This document shows positions 1-7,868 of a stretch of 64,000 nt of DNA, piece after piece. The notes beneath the pieces are model-generated. The model saw only the letters and a list, made by a program, of their open reading frames with translations. It was not told the origin of the DNA and did no database searches. Location of the stretch: contig NZ_JBHTIU010000028.1 in the NCBI RefSeq assembly GCF_042677205.1, positions 1 through 64,000 on the forward strand, read 5' to 3'. This DNA comes from Paenibacillus_L residui. GTDB taxonomy: Bacteria; Bacillota; Bacilli; Paenibacillales; NBRC-103111. Numbering within the stretch: position 1 is the stretch's first letter; the number at the start of each line of letters is the position of its first letter. Both the position numbers and the translations under genes were made by a program.

Positions 1-442
1 GAAACGACTGATATTGACGCCGATTCGCTCGCTTCTTAATGCTGTAGAACTTTTGACTGTCCAGTAAATTGAAGACGAGGAATCCAAAAATGAGTATAAT
101 TACGGCGCTGATGGTAAAAATGACGGTTCCCTGCACGGTTTGTGCCGTTAACACCATCCAGGGCCGCACGGTTGTGACCTGATAGCGTCGCAAAATGCCC
201 TTTTCACGATAGTTGGCCATCACCGTTCCGATTCCGAAAAACGCAGTGGTCAGGATGTTCACGGCAATCCAGGACGGGATGTAAGCATTGCTGTAAGTCA
301 TCCCTCCGATTTCTGTATTTCCGAACATCACTCCGAATAGCCAGATCATCAGAACCGGAAACAGAAAGGTCCAGAACACGGCCATTTTTTCTCGAAAAAA
401 TAATTTTGTTTCCATTACCGACAGTTTCACAATTTTATTCAT
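1..442 (-). CDS. ABC-2 type transporter permease, partial (C-terminus outside window)
   Basis: The reading frame starts with ATG at 442 and runs off the left edge (147 codons seen). The protein begins MNKIVKLSVMETKLFFREKM and shows a first membrane helix (about residues 22-42), a second (about 58-75) and a third (about 110-130), the pattern of ABC-2 permeases that export drugs, peptides or lipids. Its start overlaps the stop of the upstream ATPase gene (ATGA), so the two are translationally coupled. With the ATPase, response regulator and kinase it resembles the B. subtilis yvfRS-yvfTU arrangement. The exported substrate cannot be told from sequence. Confidence 0.85.
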   Translation of the reverse strand, partial: MNKIVKLSVMETKLFFREKMAVFWTFLFPVLMIWLFGVMFGNTEIGGMTYSNAYIPSWIAVNILTTAFFGIGTVMANYREKGILRRYQVTTVRPWMVLTAQTVQGTVIFTISAVIILIFGFLVFNLLDSQKFYSIKKRANRRQYQSF

Positions 443-1353
443 GCTGATCGCTCCTTTAACAGGTGGACAAACAAATCATCCAGCGTGCCTCGCTCGAAAC
501 GGAATGCGGTCACTTTCCAATCGCGTTCTTCACATTCTTTTAAAACCAAATAGGCAGAACGCTGTAGATTCTCCGTTTGAATTCTCACCCGATCCCCGGA
601 TTTCTCCACGTGAATCACGCTGGGCAGGGCGATCAAAACATCGGGATCCACGTCGAAACTCTCAAACGCTAGGTAGTTAGTCGCCAGGTCTTCGAGCAAT
701 ACATTCGGTTTCCCAAGTGCCCGAATTTGACCTTCGTACACCATTGCCACTCGATCACAGAGCTTTTCGGCTTCTTCCATATAATGCGTCGTGACCACGA
801 TGGTGGTTCCTTGTTCCCTCAGGGTATGGATGACTCCCCACAACTCGCGGCGGGCCTGGGGATCCAGCCCCATGCTCGGTTCATCCAAAAACACGATTTC
901 GGGTTGATGCAAAACGGATAAAGCGAGCGTTACCCGTTGTTTCCAGCCACCGGAAAGATCCTTGAAATACGAATTGAGTTTGTCTTTCAATTGTAGCTGT
1001 TCAATGATGTCCATCAGGACATGATTTGTGTCATAAAAAGAGGCAAACAAATTTATCGCTTCTTTGACCTTCATTAACTCCTGTATGGATGTGGCCTGGA
1101 ACTGCACCCCGATTTTTTTATTTAATGGATAGCGGTCGGATTCCTTGCCGGGGTCAAGGCCGAGTACGTGTACCTTTCCGGAATCTCTTGTCCGCAGTCC
1201 TTCCAGGATCTCAATGGTTGTGGTCTTACCGGCTCCGTTCGGACCGATGATACCGAAAATTTCGCCTCTTTCGACTGTAAACGAAATCCCCTGTACGGCT
1301 CGAGTTTCCCCGTATTGTTTGGTCAAGCCTTCAACTTCAATGACAGGTTTCAT
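439..1353 (-). CDS. ABC transporter ATP-binding protein (ABC-2 exporter ATPase)
   Basis: This 304-residue ATPase powers the adjacent ABC-2 permease. It has Walker A GPNGAGKTT, a signature loop LSGGWKQR, Walker B IVFLDEPSMGLDP and the switch histidine in VVTTHYMEEAE, then a C-terminal extension typical of CcmA/DrrA-like exporters. The frame is open for 35 further codons upstream, but ATG 1353 has GAGAAGGAG 7 bases upstream and begins MKPVIEVEGLTKQYG, the normal family start. The gene lies 89 bases after the response regulator stop. The tryptophan in SGGWKQR, where Q or M is common, is a small variation. Confidence 0.9.
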   Translation of the reverse strand: MKPVIEVEGLTKQYGETRAVQGISFTVERGEIFGIIGPNGAGKTTTIEILEGLRTRDSGKVHVLGLDPGKESDRYPLNKKIGVQFQATSIQELMKVKEAINLFASFYDTNHVLMDIIEQLQLKDKLNSYFKDLSGGWKQRVTLALSVLHQPEIVFLDEPSMGLDPQARRELWGVIHTLREQGTTIVVTTHYMEEAEKLCDRVAMVYEGQIRALGKPNVLLEDLATNYLAFESFDVDPDVLIALPSVIHVEKSGDRVRIQTENLQRSAYLVLKECEERDWKVTAFRFERGTLDDLFVHLLKERSA

Positions 1354-1442
1354 CTTTTTTCTCCTTCTCTCATAACAAAAGAATGGATTTTTGCTATTCA
1401 GTCTTGCATCATATAAAATCGGTTTTGTTTTACAAAAAAAGG

Positions 1443-2048
1443 TTATTCCGGCAGCCATCCTTTGTTTTCGGCAATGGAGACGGCATCCATCCGGTTTCTC
1501 GCTTCCAGCTTCTGAATAATTTCGGAGATGTAGTTGCGGATCGTAGCTGGAGAGAGATAGAGAGTTTTACTGACTTCTTTGACCGTATCCCCCTTCTTCA
1601 GGTGCAGCAAAATCTCGGTTTCTCGTTTCGTGAGCGGGTTTATTTCTTCCATCATGGAAAAAGTAAGGTGCGGGCTAAAGACACGCTTGCCCGCGTGAAT
1701 TTTTCGCAGCGCTTCCGCCAATTCGGACACGGGCGTATCTTTTAGCAAATACCCCATTACTCCGGCCTTCACGGCACGTTGCAGGTACCCGCTTCGGGCG
1801 AAGGTGGTCACGATGGCGACCCGGCATTCTCTGCCCTCATCCCTCAACTTTTCCGCTGCCTCCAGTCCGCTTAACAATGGCATCTCTATATCGAGCACGG
1901 CAATATCGGCGTTTTTTTCCCGAATCAGCCGGAGAGCCTGTTCACCGTTGTCGGCTTCCCCGACAATTTCAATATCTTCTTCCAGGGCCAACAGCTGGCT
2001 GACCGCGGATCGAAGCATTCCTTGATCTTCCGCAATGACGATTCTCAT
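1443..2048 (-). CDS. NarL/FixJ-type response regulator (DesR-like)
   Basis: The 201-residue protein has an N-terminal receiver domain with acidic pocket E7/D8, phosphoacceptor D53 (VLDIEMP), T82 and K103. A C-terminal LuxR-type helix-turn-helix (about 134-198, TKRETEILLHLKKG...SPATIRNYI) binds DNA. Its ATG overlaps the TGA of the histidine kinase gene, so the pair is translationally coupled. By position it most likely controls the downstream ABC exporter genes. Confidence 0.92.
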   Translation of the reverse strand: MRIVIAEDQGMLRSAVSQLLALEEDIEIVGEADNGEQALRLIREKNADIAVLDIEMPLLSGLEAAEKLRDEGRECRVAIVTTFARSGYLQRAVKAGVMGYLLKDTPVSELAEALRKIHAGKRVFSPHLTFSMMEEINPLTKRETEILLHLKKGDTVKEVSKTLYLSPATIRNYISEIIQKLEARNRMDAVSIAENKGWLPE

Positions 2049-3145
2049 TGGATTCCCTCCGTTATCGCCGGTTTCTTAACTTTCGGCACGATGATCGTGA
2101 TTTTCGTCCCTGTTGTTTCTCCGGCTGCCATTTCAAGTTTTCCTTCGATCAGCAATAACCGTTCTTTCATGCCCAACAAGCCGCTGTGAAACTGGTCGTG
2201 ATTTTCCTTCGCAATGCCGACCCCATCATCCTCCACCTGAAGAATGTATCTTCCAGGTTCTTCTTCAATGCGGATTGTGCATATGCGCGCGCCGCTGTGT
2301 TTTACGACATTGGTAACACATTCACGAAGACACAGGCTCAGGATATTCCGGATAATCGGCGGGGCTCCCGAAAGTTCATCCTTCCGTTCCACTTTGAATG
2401 AAATCCCGGCAGACTCGCAAATTTGAGCGGCCTGTCGGCACTCCTCATCAAGATCGATGGACTGCATATCACTGATCAGTTCCCGCACCTGCAATAGGAC
2501 GGATCTTGAAATATTTTGGATCTCACGTGCTTCTTTCAAGGCTTGATCGGGACTCCGGGGAATGAGCCGCTCCACCAATTCACCTTTCAACGTAAGCAGA
2601 GACAGGGTATGGCCCAACGTGTCATGAAGATCACGGGCGATTCGCTGGCGTTCTTCATTTTTAATCAACCGGGAAATTTCATCATTGGCATATTGTAACC
2701 CCAATTTCATTTCATGTGACTTCCGGATCATTCTCACCATAAAGGGCAACAGGAAAAGTATGAAAAGAATCGAATACCAGCCTAGGTACAATGAATTCGA
2801 CTCTCGCAAGAAATTGAACCCGACCGACCCGGCAAAGAGCGCAGCCATGAGTACAGTCATTGCGGTAATTTTGCGGTAGGATGAGTACTTGCCGATCACC
2901 AAAGCAGGATAAAAGCCGAAGCTTAATTCCCATGGGGAGATGAAGGCTCCCCATAAAGCAACCGCGACCAGTTGAACAATGATGAAAAAGGTTCGGTGTT
3001 TCGCATTCATAATGCTGATCAAATGAGCCGTTGCGATTATAAAAAACAATAGATAGTTGTACCCCGTCTGTTGCGGAAAAATAATCATAGAAATCAATGG
3101 AGGAAGCAACATCATTGTTTCCAACGGCAGTCTGACGCGAGCCAT
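2045..3145 (-). CDS. Sensor histidine kinase, HisKA_3 type (DesK-like)
   Basis: The 366-residue membrane kinase has four or five N-terminal helices with almost no extracellular part (about residues 10-140), so it probably senses membrane state. A HisKA_3 dimerisation helix carries the phosphorylated H174 (ERQRIARDLHDTLGH), and the HATPase domain ends near VEDDGVGIA. An ATG lies 18 bases further upstream, but GGAGGTGG sits 5 bases before ATG 3145 (MARVRLPLE), so that start is chosen. It phosphorylates the coupled regulator at 1443-2048. Confidence 0.9.
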   Translation of the reverse strand: MARVRLPLETMMLLPPLISMIIFPQQTGYNYLLFFIIATAHLISIMNAKHRTFFIIVQLVAVALWGAFISPWELSFGFYPALVIGKYSSYRKITAMTVLMAALFAGSVGFNFLRESNSLYLGWYSILFILFLLPFMVRMIRKSHEMKLGLQYANDEISRLIKNEERQRIARDLHDTLGHTLSLLTLKGELVERLIPRSPDQALKEAREIQNISRSVLLQVRELISDMQSIDLDEECRQAAQICESAGISFKVERKDELSGAPPIIRNILSLCLRECVTNVVKHSGARICTIRIEEEPGRYILQVEDDGVGIAKENHDQFHSGLLGMKERLLLIEGKLEMAAGETTGTKITIIVPKVKKPAITEGIQ

Positions 3146-3736
3146 TTTTACCACCTCCATCATTTTGCTCTATCATACCATATGGCTTAATAACCCTTTT
3201 CTCATTATTACTTGTGCCTCCTTCATTTATTATATAAGAAGCATATCTAAAAGCCGACGGGGCCGGTAGTTATGTATATCACTTCTTTGAAATGATAAAT
3301 ATCATTTTTCTAGAAGGTTTTTCGGATCGATTCATGTTATTAAGTTGAAAGGGAACTGGGAGTTAGATGCTAACTGATCACTCCATCCTCATGCCTGATG
3401 AACAAAAAAACAATATGGACCGTTCTTCCTGCATTGTCGATCGGCTCGCAGCGAGGCAAAAAAATAACGGGTCGCGTATGGTTCCGCATACACACCCGTA
3501 TTTTAGTCACTGGCTTTATTTGATCAACGCAAGCGTTTATCTCGTTTATCCCGAGTACTCTCACCTCATCCAATGAGAACGACCGGCTTGGGAGCGACCA
3601 AGCGCAAACCCTGTATCAACAATCCTTGTATTTCTTCAGGATGGACGAGGTTCATCTGAATAAGCATGTAATTAAGCTTCGAGAAACTTTCCGGTAATTA
3701 ACGCACCTTTGCCGTTGTTCGCAGAACCTCTCTCCT
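3146..3736. other. Intergenic stretch without a recognisable gene
   Basis: Open frames of 67-69 codons on both strands (3367-3576) have no recognisable content. The plus one has a fair GGGAG site 5 bases before its ATG but no family resemblance. A further plus-strand frame ending at about 3700 (…YFFRMDEVHLNKHVIKLRE) looks protein-like but has no start codon, so the area may hold gene remains. Confidence 0.3.
3290..3307. promoter_or_regulatory. 18-bp palindrome upstream of the two-component operon
   Basis: Arms AAATGATA and TATCATTT are separated by AA, about 145 bases upstream of the kinase start. A TATAAT-like hexamer lies between it and the gene (reverse strand, near 3230). It may be a repressor or activator site. 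It only loosely resembles a Fur box and is not assigned to a regulator. Confidence 0.3.
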
Positions 3737-4135
3737 CTACCTAACCGTCCCCATAAATGTCGCGATGTACCAATGATTGCCAAACGGATCTTTCACGCCG
3801 GCACTCCGCTCACCATAAGGCATATCCGCGGGTTCATATAGAGAAGCGGCTCCAGCGGCGATCGCTTGTTCATAACATTTGTCAGTATCTCTTACATACA
3901 AGTGAATTGCACTTTGCATCGGGGGATATGGATCTCTGCCTTCCGAACATTCAATGATGGAGCCCTCCAGACGAATTTCTGCATGCCGGATACGTCCGTC
4001 AGCATCTGTCGAACGGTTTAATTCCTCCGCCCTAAAAGCTTGCTTAAGGAAATCAATCAATTTTTCCGCTCCCTGTACATGAAGATAAGGTGTGACGGTA
4101 TGAAAGCCGTCCGGCACATAATGGTTCGCCTTCAT
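3737..4135 (-). CDS. VOC family protein (glyoxalase/bleomycin resistance, PhnB-like)
   Basis: This protein of about 132 residues has two beta-alpha-beta-beta-beta modules of the vicinal oxygen chelate fold. The first starts VTPYLHVQGAEKLIDFLKQAF and the C-terminal GVKDPFGNHWYIAT motif is typical of PhnB/YkcA-like members. GGAGG lies 9 bases before ATG 4135 and 6 before an in-frame TTG at 4138, so either could start translation. The next gene upstream encodes an AraC regulator on the same strand, a frequent pairing. The substrate is unknown. Confidence 0.82.
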   Translation of the reverse strand: MKANHYVPDGFHTVTPYLHVQGAEKLIDFLKQAFRAEELNRSTDADGRIRHAEIRLEGSIIECSEGRDPYPPMQSAIHLYVRDTDKCYEQAIAAGAASLYEPADMPYGERSAGVKDPFGNHWYIATFMGTVR

Positions 4136-4228
4136 CAATATATTCCTCCTTCAAACTTATTAGGAAATCACTTGCTATGCTCTTAATAATATCCTTCTCT
4201 CACGGTCAAGTATTGTAAATTTTTGACC

Positions 4229-5098
4229 TTACGTGACATACTTAGCATGATTATGATGTCTTCCCAATATCGGACGGTATTCACTCGGATTGATGCCGGA
4301 GAAAGAACTAAAGTCCTTTATAAAATGCGCTTGATCGAAATATCCGCAAGCTTGAGCGATATTGACCCACGAAATATTTTCCCCGGAATGAACGAGACGC
4401 AGAACTTCCTGGAATCGATAAAGGCGGTTTAGTCGCTTAGGTGTCATACCGACTTCTGCTTTAAAAATTTGGTTGAATCTTCGATGACTGATCCCGGTCT
4501 GCTCAATGATCTCAGCGATCTGGCAACCATGAAGGTGGTTCAATACGAATAGTACTGCCGGGTCCCATTTCAAATCTTTCCTCGCAAGAGACAGCAAGCT
4601 GCGTTCAAGCACTTGGAACATCTCATCCGGTCCAGGGGAAGCCAGCAGTTCGTCGCGAATCTCGCTTACTTTGGACCCCCATAATATATCTAATGGAAAA
4701 TGTTTATTGTGAAGCTCTACGAGCGGTTCTTTAAGGAACGGGTGGATACCGCCTTGTTTAAAGTGGATGCCGATCACTCTCGACTCGCAGGCCGTATCGA
4801 TAACAAAATATTCCGAGTGCGGACCGCAGAGAATTGAATGGCCGAAAACCAACTCGCGATGATTGCTATCGAACAGTCGGATTTTGTCCTCGCCAAGATC
4901 GATGATCACATCCACAGATCCGTCCGGCAAAGCCAGTTCCTTGGAATGCGAAGGATTATAATCTTCCATATACCAAAAATAATCGACGAACAACGATAAC
5001 GGCATTTTCGGAATGTACGTACGATGCAGCAAGGGTGCCCCTCCCTTCATCATTGTAATAACACTAGCAGATTCCTCGTAAATTCGGAAGAATCTCAT
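4229..5098 (-). CDS. AraC family transcriptional regulator with DUF6597-like N-terminus
   Basis: The 290-residue regulator has an N-terminal domain (about 15-160, LSLFVDYFWYMEDY...LPDGSVDVIIDLG...GPHSEYFVID) typical of AraC proteins paired with VOC genes. The C-terminal double helix-turn-helix (about 180-280) includes ISHRRFNQIFKAEVGMTPKRLNRLYRFQ and ACGYFDQAHFIKDFSSFSG. The frame stays open another 36 codons upstream, but that part is low-complexity. The start MRFFRIYEES at 5098 is chosen although its ribosome site (AGGG about 10 bases upstream) is weak. It is divergent from the sugar dehydrogenase gene at 5229. Confidence 0.85.
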   Translation of the reverse strand: MRFFRIYEESASVITMMKGGAPLLHRTYIPKMPLSLFVDYFWYMEDYNPSHSKELALPDGSVDVIIDLGEDKIRLFDSNHRELVFGHSILCGPHSEYFVIDTACESRVIGIHFKQGGIHPFLKEPLVELHNKHFPLDILWGSKVSEIRDELLASPGPDEMFQVLERSLLSLARKDLKWDPAVLFVLNHLHGCQIAEIIEQTGISHRRFNQIFKAEVGMTPKRLNRLYRFQEVLRLVHSGENISWVNIAQACGYFDQAHFIKDFSSFSGINPSEYRPILGRHHNHAKYVT

Positions 5099-5228
5099 GG
5101 ATCGATCCCTACTATTATTGTTTGTAATATTCTGGCTTGCCGTAGGAGCCAGGGTACCCGGGTAATAATAAACAATTATAGTCATATTCTTTATAAAACA
5201 AATCAATGAAAAAGGAGGGTAAAGTTAT

Positions 5229-6653
5229 TTGATAAAGGCTAAAGTTAGTTTGCGGCCCATTGTCAGTAAGCTAAATTTACCCACTGTTTTGAAAACGGCT
5301 ATACTTCCTGGCGATTCCATCGAACGATTGTTTATTGCAACCCAGGTAGGAGAGATCTTTTACATAGGAAACGGAGTTATAAGGACTTTGTTAGATATAC
5401 GTCCACGAATTATTAAACTGGGTGTTTCTAGTGGCGGATATGATGAACGGGGATTGGTAGGGCTGGCGTTTCATCCCCAATTTTACTATAATCGCCTGTT
5501 CTATCTCCATTATTCAGTAGCTGGAACTCAAGGTCCGGGCGCTCTTCCAGGGGCGTTCGAATCTTTTAAGCCTAATCCGTGTGATCCCAGAACCTTAAGC
5601 CAAAGATGGACAAATAGAGAAACGCAATATGAACATATTGATACAGTAGAAGAATGGATTCTGCAATCGAATGGCCAGCCTCAAAGACGACGGACATTAC
5701 TGAATTTAAGAAGACCATTTTTAAACCATAATGGTGTCAATAGCTTAAACTTTTCACCTGAAACAGGAAAACTTGTTTTGACAACCGGTGATGGAGGGTC
5801 GGGCTATGATCCCTTTAATTTAAGTCAAGATGATATGGAAATAGCAGGTAAAATCATCGAAATTGATGTCGCTAAAAATACATTTATCGATAATCCTCCC
5901 ATAGTTACACGTTTTAATGAGCTGCCCGTAGCTATTCAAGAAACGCTTACGGTAATAGCCAAAGGAGTTCGCAATATACCGGGCATTTCATATCAAAGAT
6001 TTTATAATCGGTATATCAAATACGCAGGAAATGTCGGACAGGATCTCGTAGAATCGATTTTTTCATTTATACAGTATAAACCAATACCGGTTACTCAGCT
6101 TGTTCAAGCTTATTTAATGAATTCAGAAATTGACCAAGAAGGATTTATTAACTTTGGCTGGCGAGGCTGGGAAGGTGCTTTTCCTACCTCCATAATAACA
6201 GGCTGCTCTGCAAATCCCGCTTTGACTCAGAAAACAATGGCTTATTACGATGAAGCAGTAAAAACTTCGGTGCAGCGTCTTCTGCCGCTAATCAGTTATT
6301 TTCATGAAGATCCCCGAACGGATAAGTTTAAAGCAACTGCACTTACAGGAGTCCAGCCCTATATGGGAAATGAGATCCCCGCTATATCGGGAAACGTTGT
6401 GTTTACCGATCTGGCCCGGGCCAAAGAATCCCAACTTCCGGTTAGAGGGGCTTTAGCATATACCAGGATAAGAACAGATTGTAAATTAAATGATTTTAGT
6501 GTTATTGAAACCGATTATAATTTTGGGTCTCAATCCGCTTATTACGTTAGTTTAGGGACGAATCTAAATCAAACCAGACTATATCTGGGCGTTTATGGCT
6601 CTACGAAAGTGGCTGATGCCAACCAAGGTACTGTTTTAGAAATTGTTCCATGA
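5229..6653 (+). CDS. PQQ-dependent sugar dehydrogenase-like protein (glucose/sorbosone dehydrogenase family)
   Basis: The 474-residue protein carries beta-propeller landmarks of the GSDH family: DERGLVGLAFHPQF, a conserved NHNGVNSLNFSPETGKL loop with the candidate catalytic histidine, TTGDGGSGYDPFN, and the C-terminal INFGWRGWEG. Such enzymes oxidise aldose sugars or sorbosone with PQQ, but no signal peptide is visible and no PQQ synthesis gene is nearby, so a non-PQQ role is possible. AAGGAGGGT at 5212-5220 lies 8 bases before a TTG start; no ATG fits. The gene is more AT-rich than its neighbours, which suggests separate acquisition. Confidence 0.75.
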   Translation: MIKAKVSLRPIVSKLNLPTVLKTAILPGDSIERLFIATQVGEIFYIGNGVIRTLLDIRPRIIKLGVSSGGYDERGLVGLAFHPQFYYNRLFYLHYSVAGTQGPGALPGAFESFKPNPCDPRTLSQRWTNRETQYEHIDTVEEWILQSNGQPQRRRTLLNLRRPFLNHNGVNSLNFSPETGKLVLTTGDGGSGYDPFNLSQDDMEIAGKIIEIDVAKNTFIDNPPIVTRFNELPVAIQETLTVIAKGVRNIPGISYQRFYNRYIKYAGNVGQDLVESIFSFIQYKPIPVTQLVQAYLMNSEIDQEGFINFGWRGWEGAFPTSIITGCSANPALTQKTMAYYDEAVKTSVQRLLPLISYFHEDPRTDKFKATALTGVQPYMGNEIPAISGNVVFTDLARAKESQLPVRGALAYTRIRTDCKLNDFSVIETDYNFGSQSAYYVSLGTNLNQTRLYLGVYGSTKVADANQGTVLEIVP

Positions 6654-6875
6654 TCCCGGTTTTTTGGGTCCGGACGGAAATCGGGCTTTTGTGGGACAAG
6701 GCACTGCCGAACCCAGAAACGGAAAATTGAAATCTGCAAGTAATATGTCACTATCTTCTAGTTACAGAGGGGCATTGGAGGAGGTATTATAAAAGTTACG
6801 CCATCAACAGGGCGCGTTCCCCGATTACAACCAGAACTTAAAATATATTAAGCAGCTAAAGGAGACAATGTATGT

Positions 6876-7058
6876 ATGAAGTTTCCTATCTCTGAGCGCA
6901 TTAAAATTCCGCCAGGATTTTGGGACGGATTACGTCAAATGGGGATTGCCCCCCACGACGCAGCCCGCAAAGCGCAACTGCCGCTTGCCATTATTACAGA
7001 ACCAGTAGTCAACACTGCCCAATATTTTGCCATTTGGCAGGCATGGATGGGGGAATGA
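6876..7058 (+). pseudogene. AraC-family regulator, truncated N-terminal fragment
   Basis: The 60-codon frame (KIPPGFWDGLRQMGIAPHDA...AQYFAIWQAW) matches the start of AraC regulators with an arabinose-binding-like N-terminal domain, normally about 250-330 residues. It stops at 7058 and neither the rest of the sensor domain nor the helix-turn-helix is found downstream in any frame. AGGAGA precedes the ATG, so a short peptide could still be made. Between 6654 and 6875 a further protein-like frame (GPDGNRAFVGQGTAEPRNG) lacks a start, which suggests a deletion site. Confidence 0.65.
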
Positions 7059-7172
7059 TACCCACTATTTTTTAAGCTTGGGATGTGCACCTCTTCTGTC
7101 TTTCGCTTTCCGATCCTTTGTTTTTCGTGATGAATAATCTCATATTGAATACTTTAGCGAAATGGCTGGGCG

Positions 7173-7213
7173 GGCAAGCTCTCCCCTATCAATGGGAAAG
7201 AGCTTGCCTTTTG
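7173..7213 (+). terminator. Rho-independent terminator
   Basis: A stem pairs GGCAAGCTC (7173-7182) with GAGCTTGCC (7200-7208), extended inside by CCC/GGG, and is followed by TTTTG. It closes the 5.2-7.1 kb transcript. Confidence 0.75.
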
Positions 7214-7345
7214 TATTACGAGTTGTGACCGATTAGCGGCGAACCACTTTTGTGATAATCCTTATATACATTGCTCTTTAAATGGGAGGATTTCAAGGTG
7301 TTGACTTTCATGACCGGCTATTTCATAATTAAAATATTACATCAT

Positions 7346-7359
7346 TTGGAGCGCTCCCA
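7346..7359. promoter_or_regulatory. LacI-type operator candidate 1 (CelR-like)
   Basis: TTGGAGCGCTCCCA differs at one base from the 14-bp CelR/CebR consensus TGGGAGCGCTCCCA known from actinobacterial cellulose regulons. It lies 510 bases upstream of the SLH protein start. Assignment to a LacI-family repressor is inference; no such gene is in the window. Confidence 0.4.
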
Positions 7360-7548
7360 GATTAGAGAAATCTATCCTGCAGCCTACACTGGAAGCTATA
7401 TTGCAGGTGCTGAGGTGTATTCTTCGTCGGAATACGAAGCTTTCCAAGCTGCGTCTTCCTTCCCTTGTTACTGTAATGAGAAATCGGATAGGCACTTACA
7501 TACGAACAGGCAAAATGAACGCATTCATCCCTTTCTTGTTTTCGGAGA

Positions 7549-7562
7549 TGAGAGCGCTCCCA
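7549..7562. promoter_or_regulatory. LacI-type operator candidate 2 (CelR-like)
   Basis: TGAGAGCGCTCCCA, also one mismatch from TGGGAGCGCTCCCA, lies 203 bases downstream of the first copy and about 310 bases before the SLH protein gene. Two copies at this spacing would suit repression by DNA looping. Confidence 0.4.
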
Positions 7563-7868
7563 TTGGGTGGTTCATCTGGCCTATACCTCATTGAGTGATA
7601 GAACAGCAGGCTCTTGGCTGGAGAAGAAAATGGTATCTTAGGTGGTGATAGTTCCTCGCGTTCAAAGGTTTGCTCGAGATACAGCTAAAGGGGAATATAT
7701 AGAAAAATTTGCGGGTAATTTCGGATCAGTCATTCATTACACTCCAATTACAGGTCCGACGATTCGAGTTAAGCTCGAACGATATAACCACTCAATACGC
7801 CCCTCTCCCCTTTGCCATCGTTTCATGGTTAGTAATATTAGATGATTTCATATGAGGTGATCCCATTA

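Larger units (their letters stand above)
7214..7868. other. Long leader/intergenic region before the SLH protein gene
   Basis: Overlapping frames of 65-107 codons occur here (7271-7594, 7401-7598, 7642-7845). One has GGGAGG upstream of a GTG, but none resembles a known family. The two CelR-like palindromes listed separately fall inside these frames, so the region reads better as a long regulatory leader, possibly containing gene remains. Confidence 0.35.

Noticed and set aside
2712..3176. 154-codon frame opposite in phase to the histidine kinase
   Set aside because: It lies inside the kinase gene on the same strand in another frame and has no recognisable domain.
3290..3307. Fur box before the two-component operon
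   Set aside because: The palindrome lacks the central bases of the 7-1-7 Fur consensus; kept only as an unassigned palindrome.
7271..7594. Possible small protein of about 97-107 residues
   Set aside because: GGGAGG is present, but the frame competes with another one, matches no family and contains the two palindromic operator candidates.
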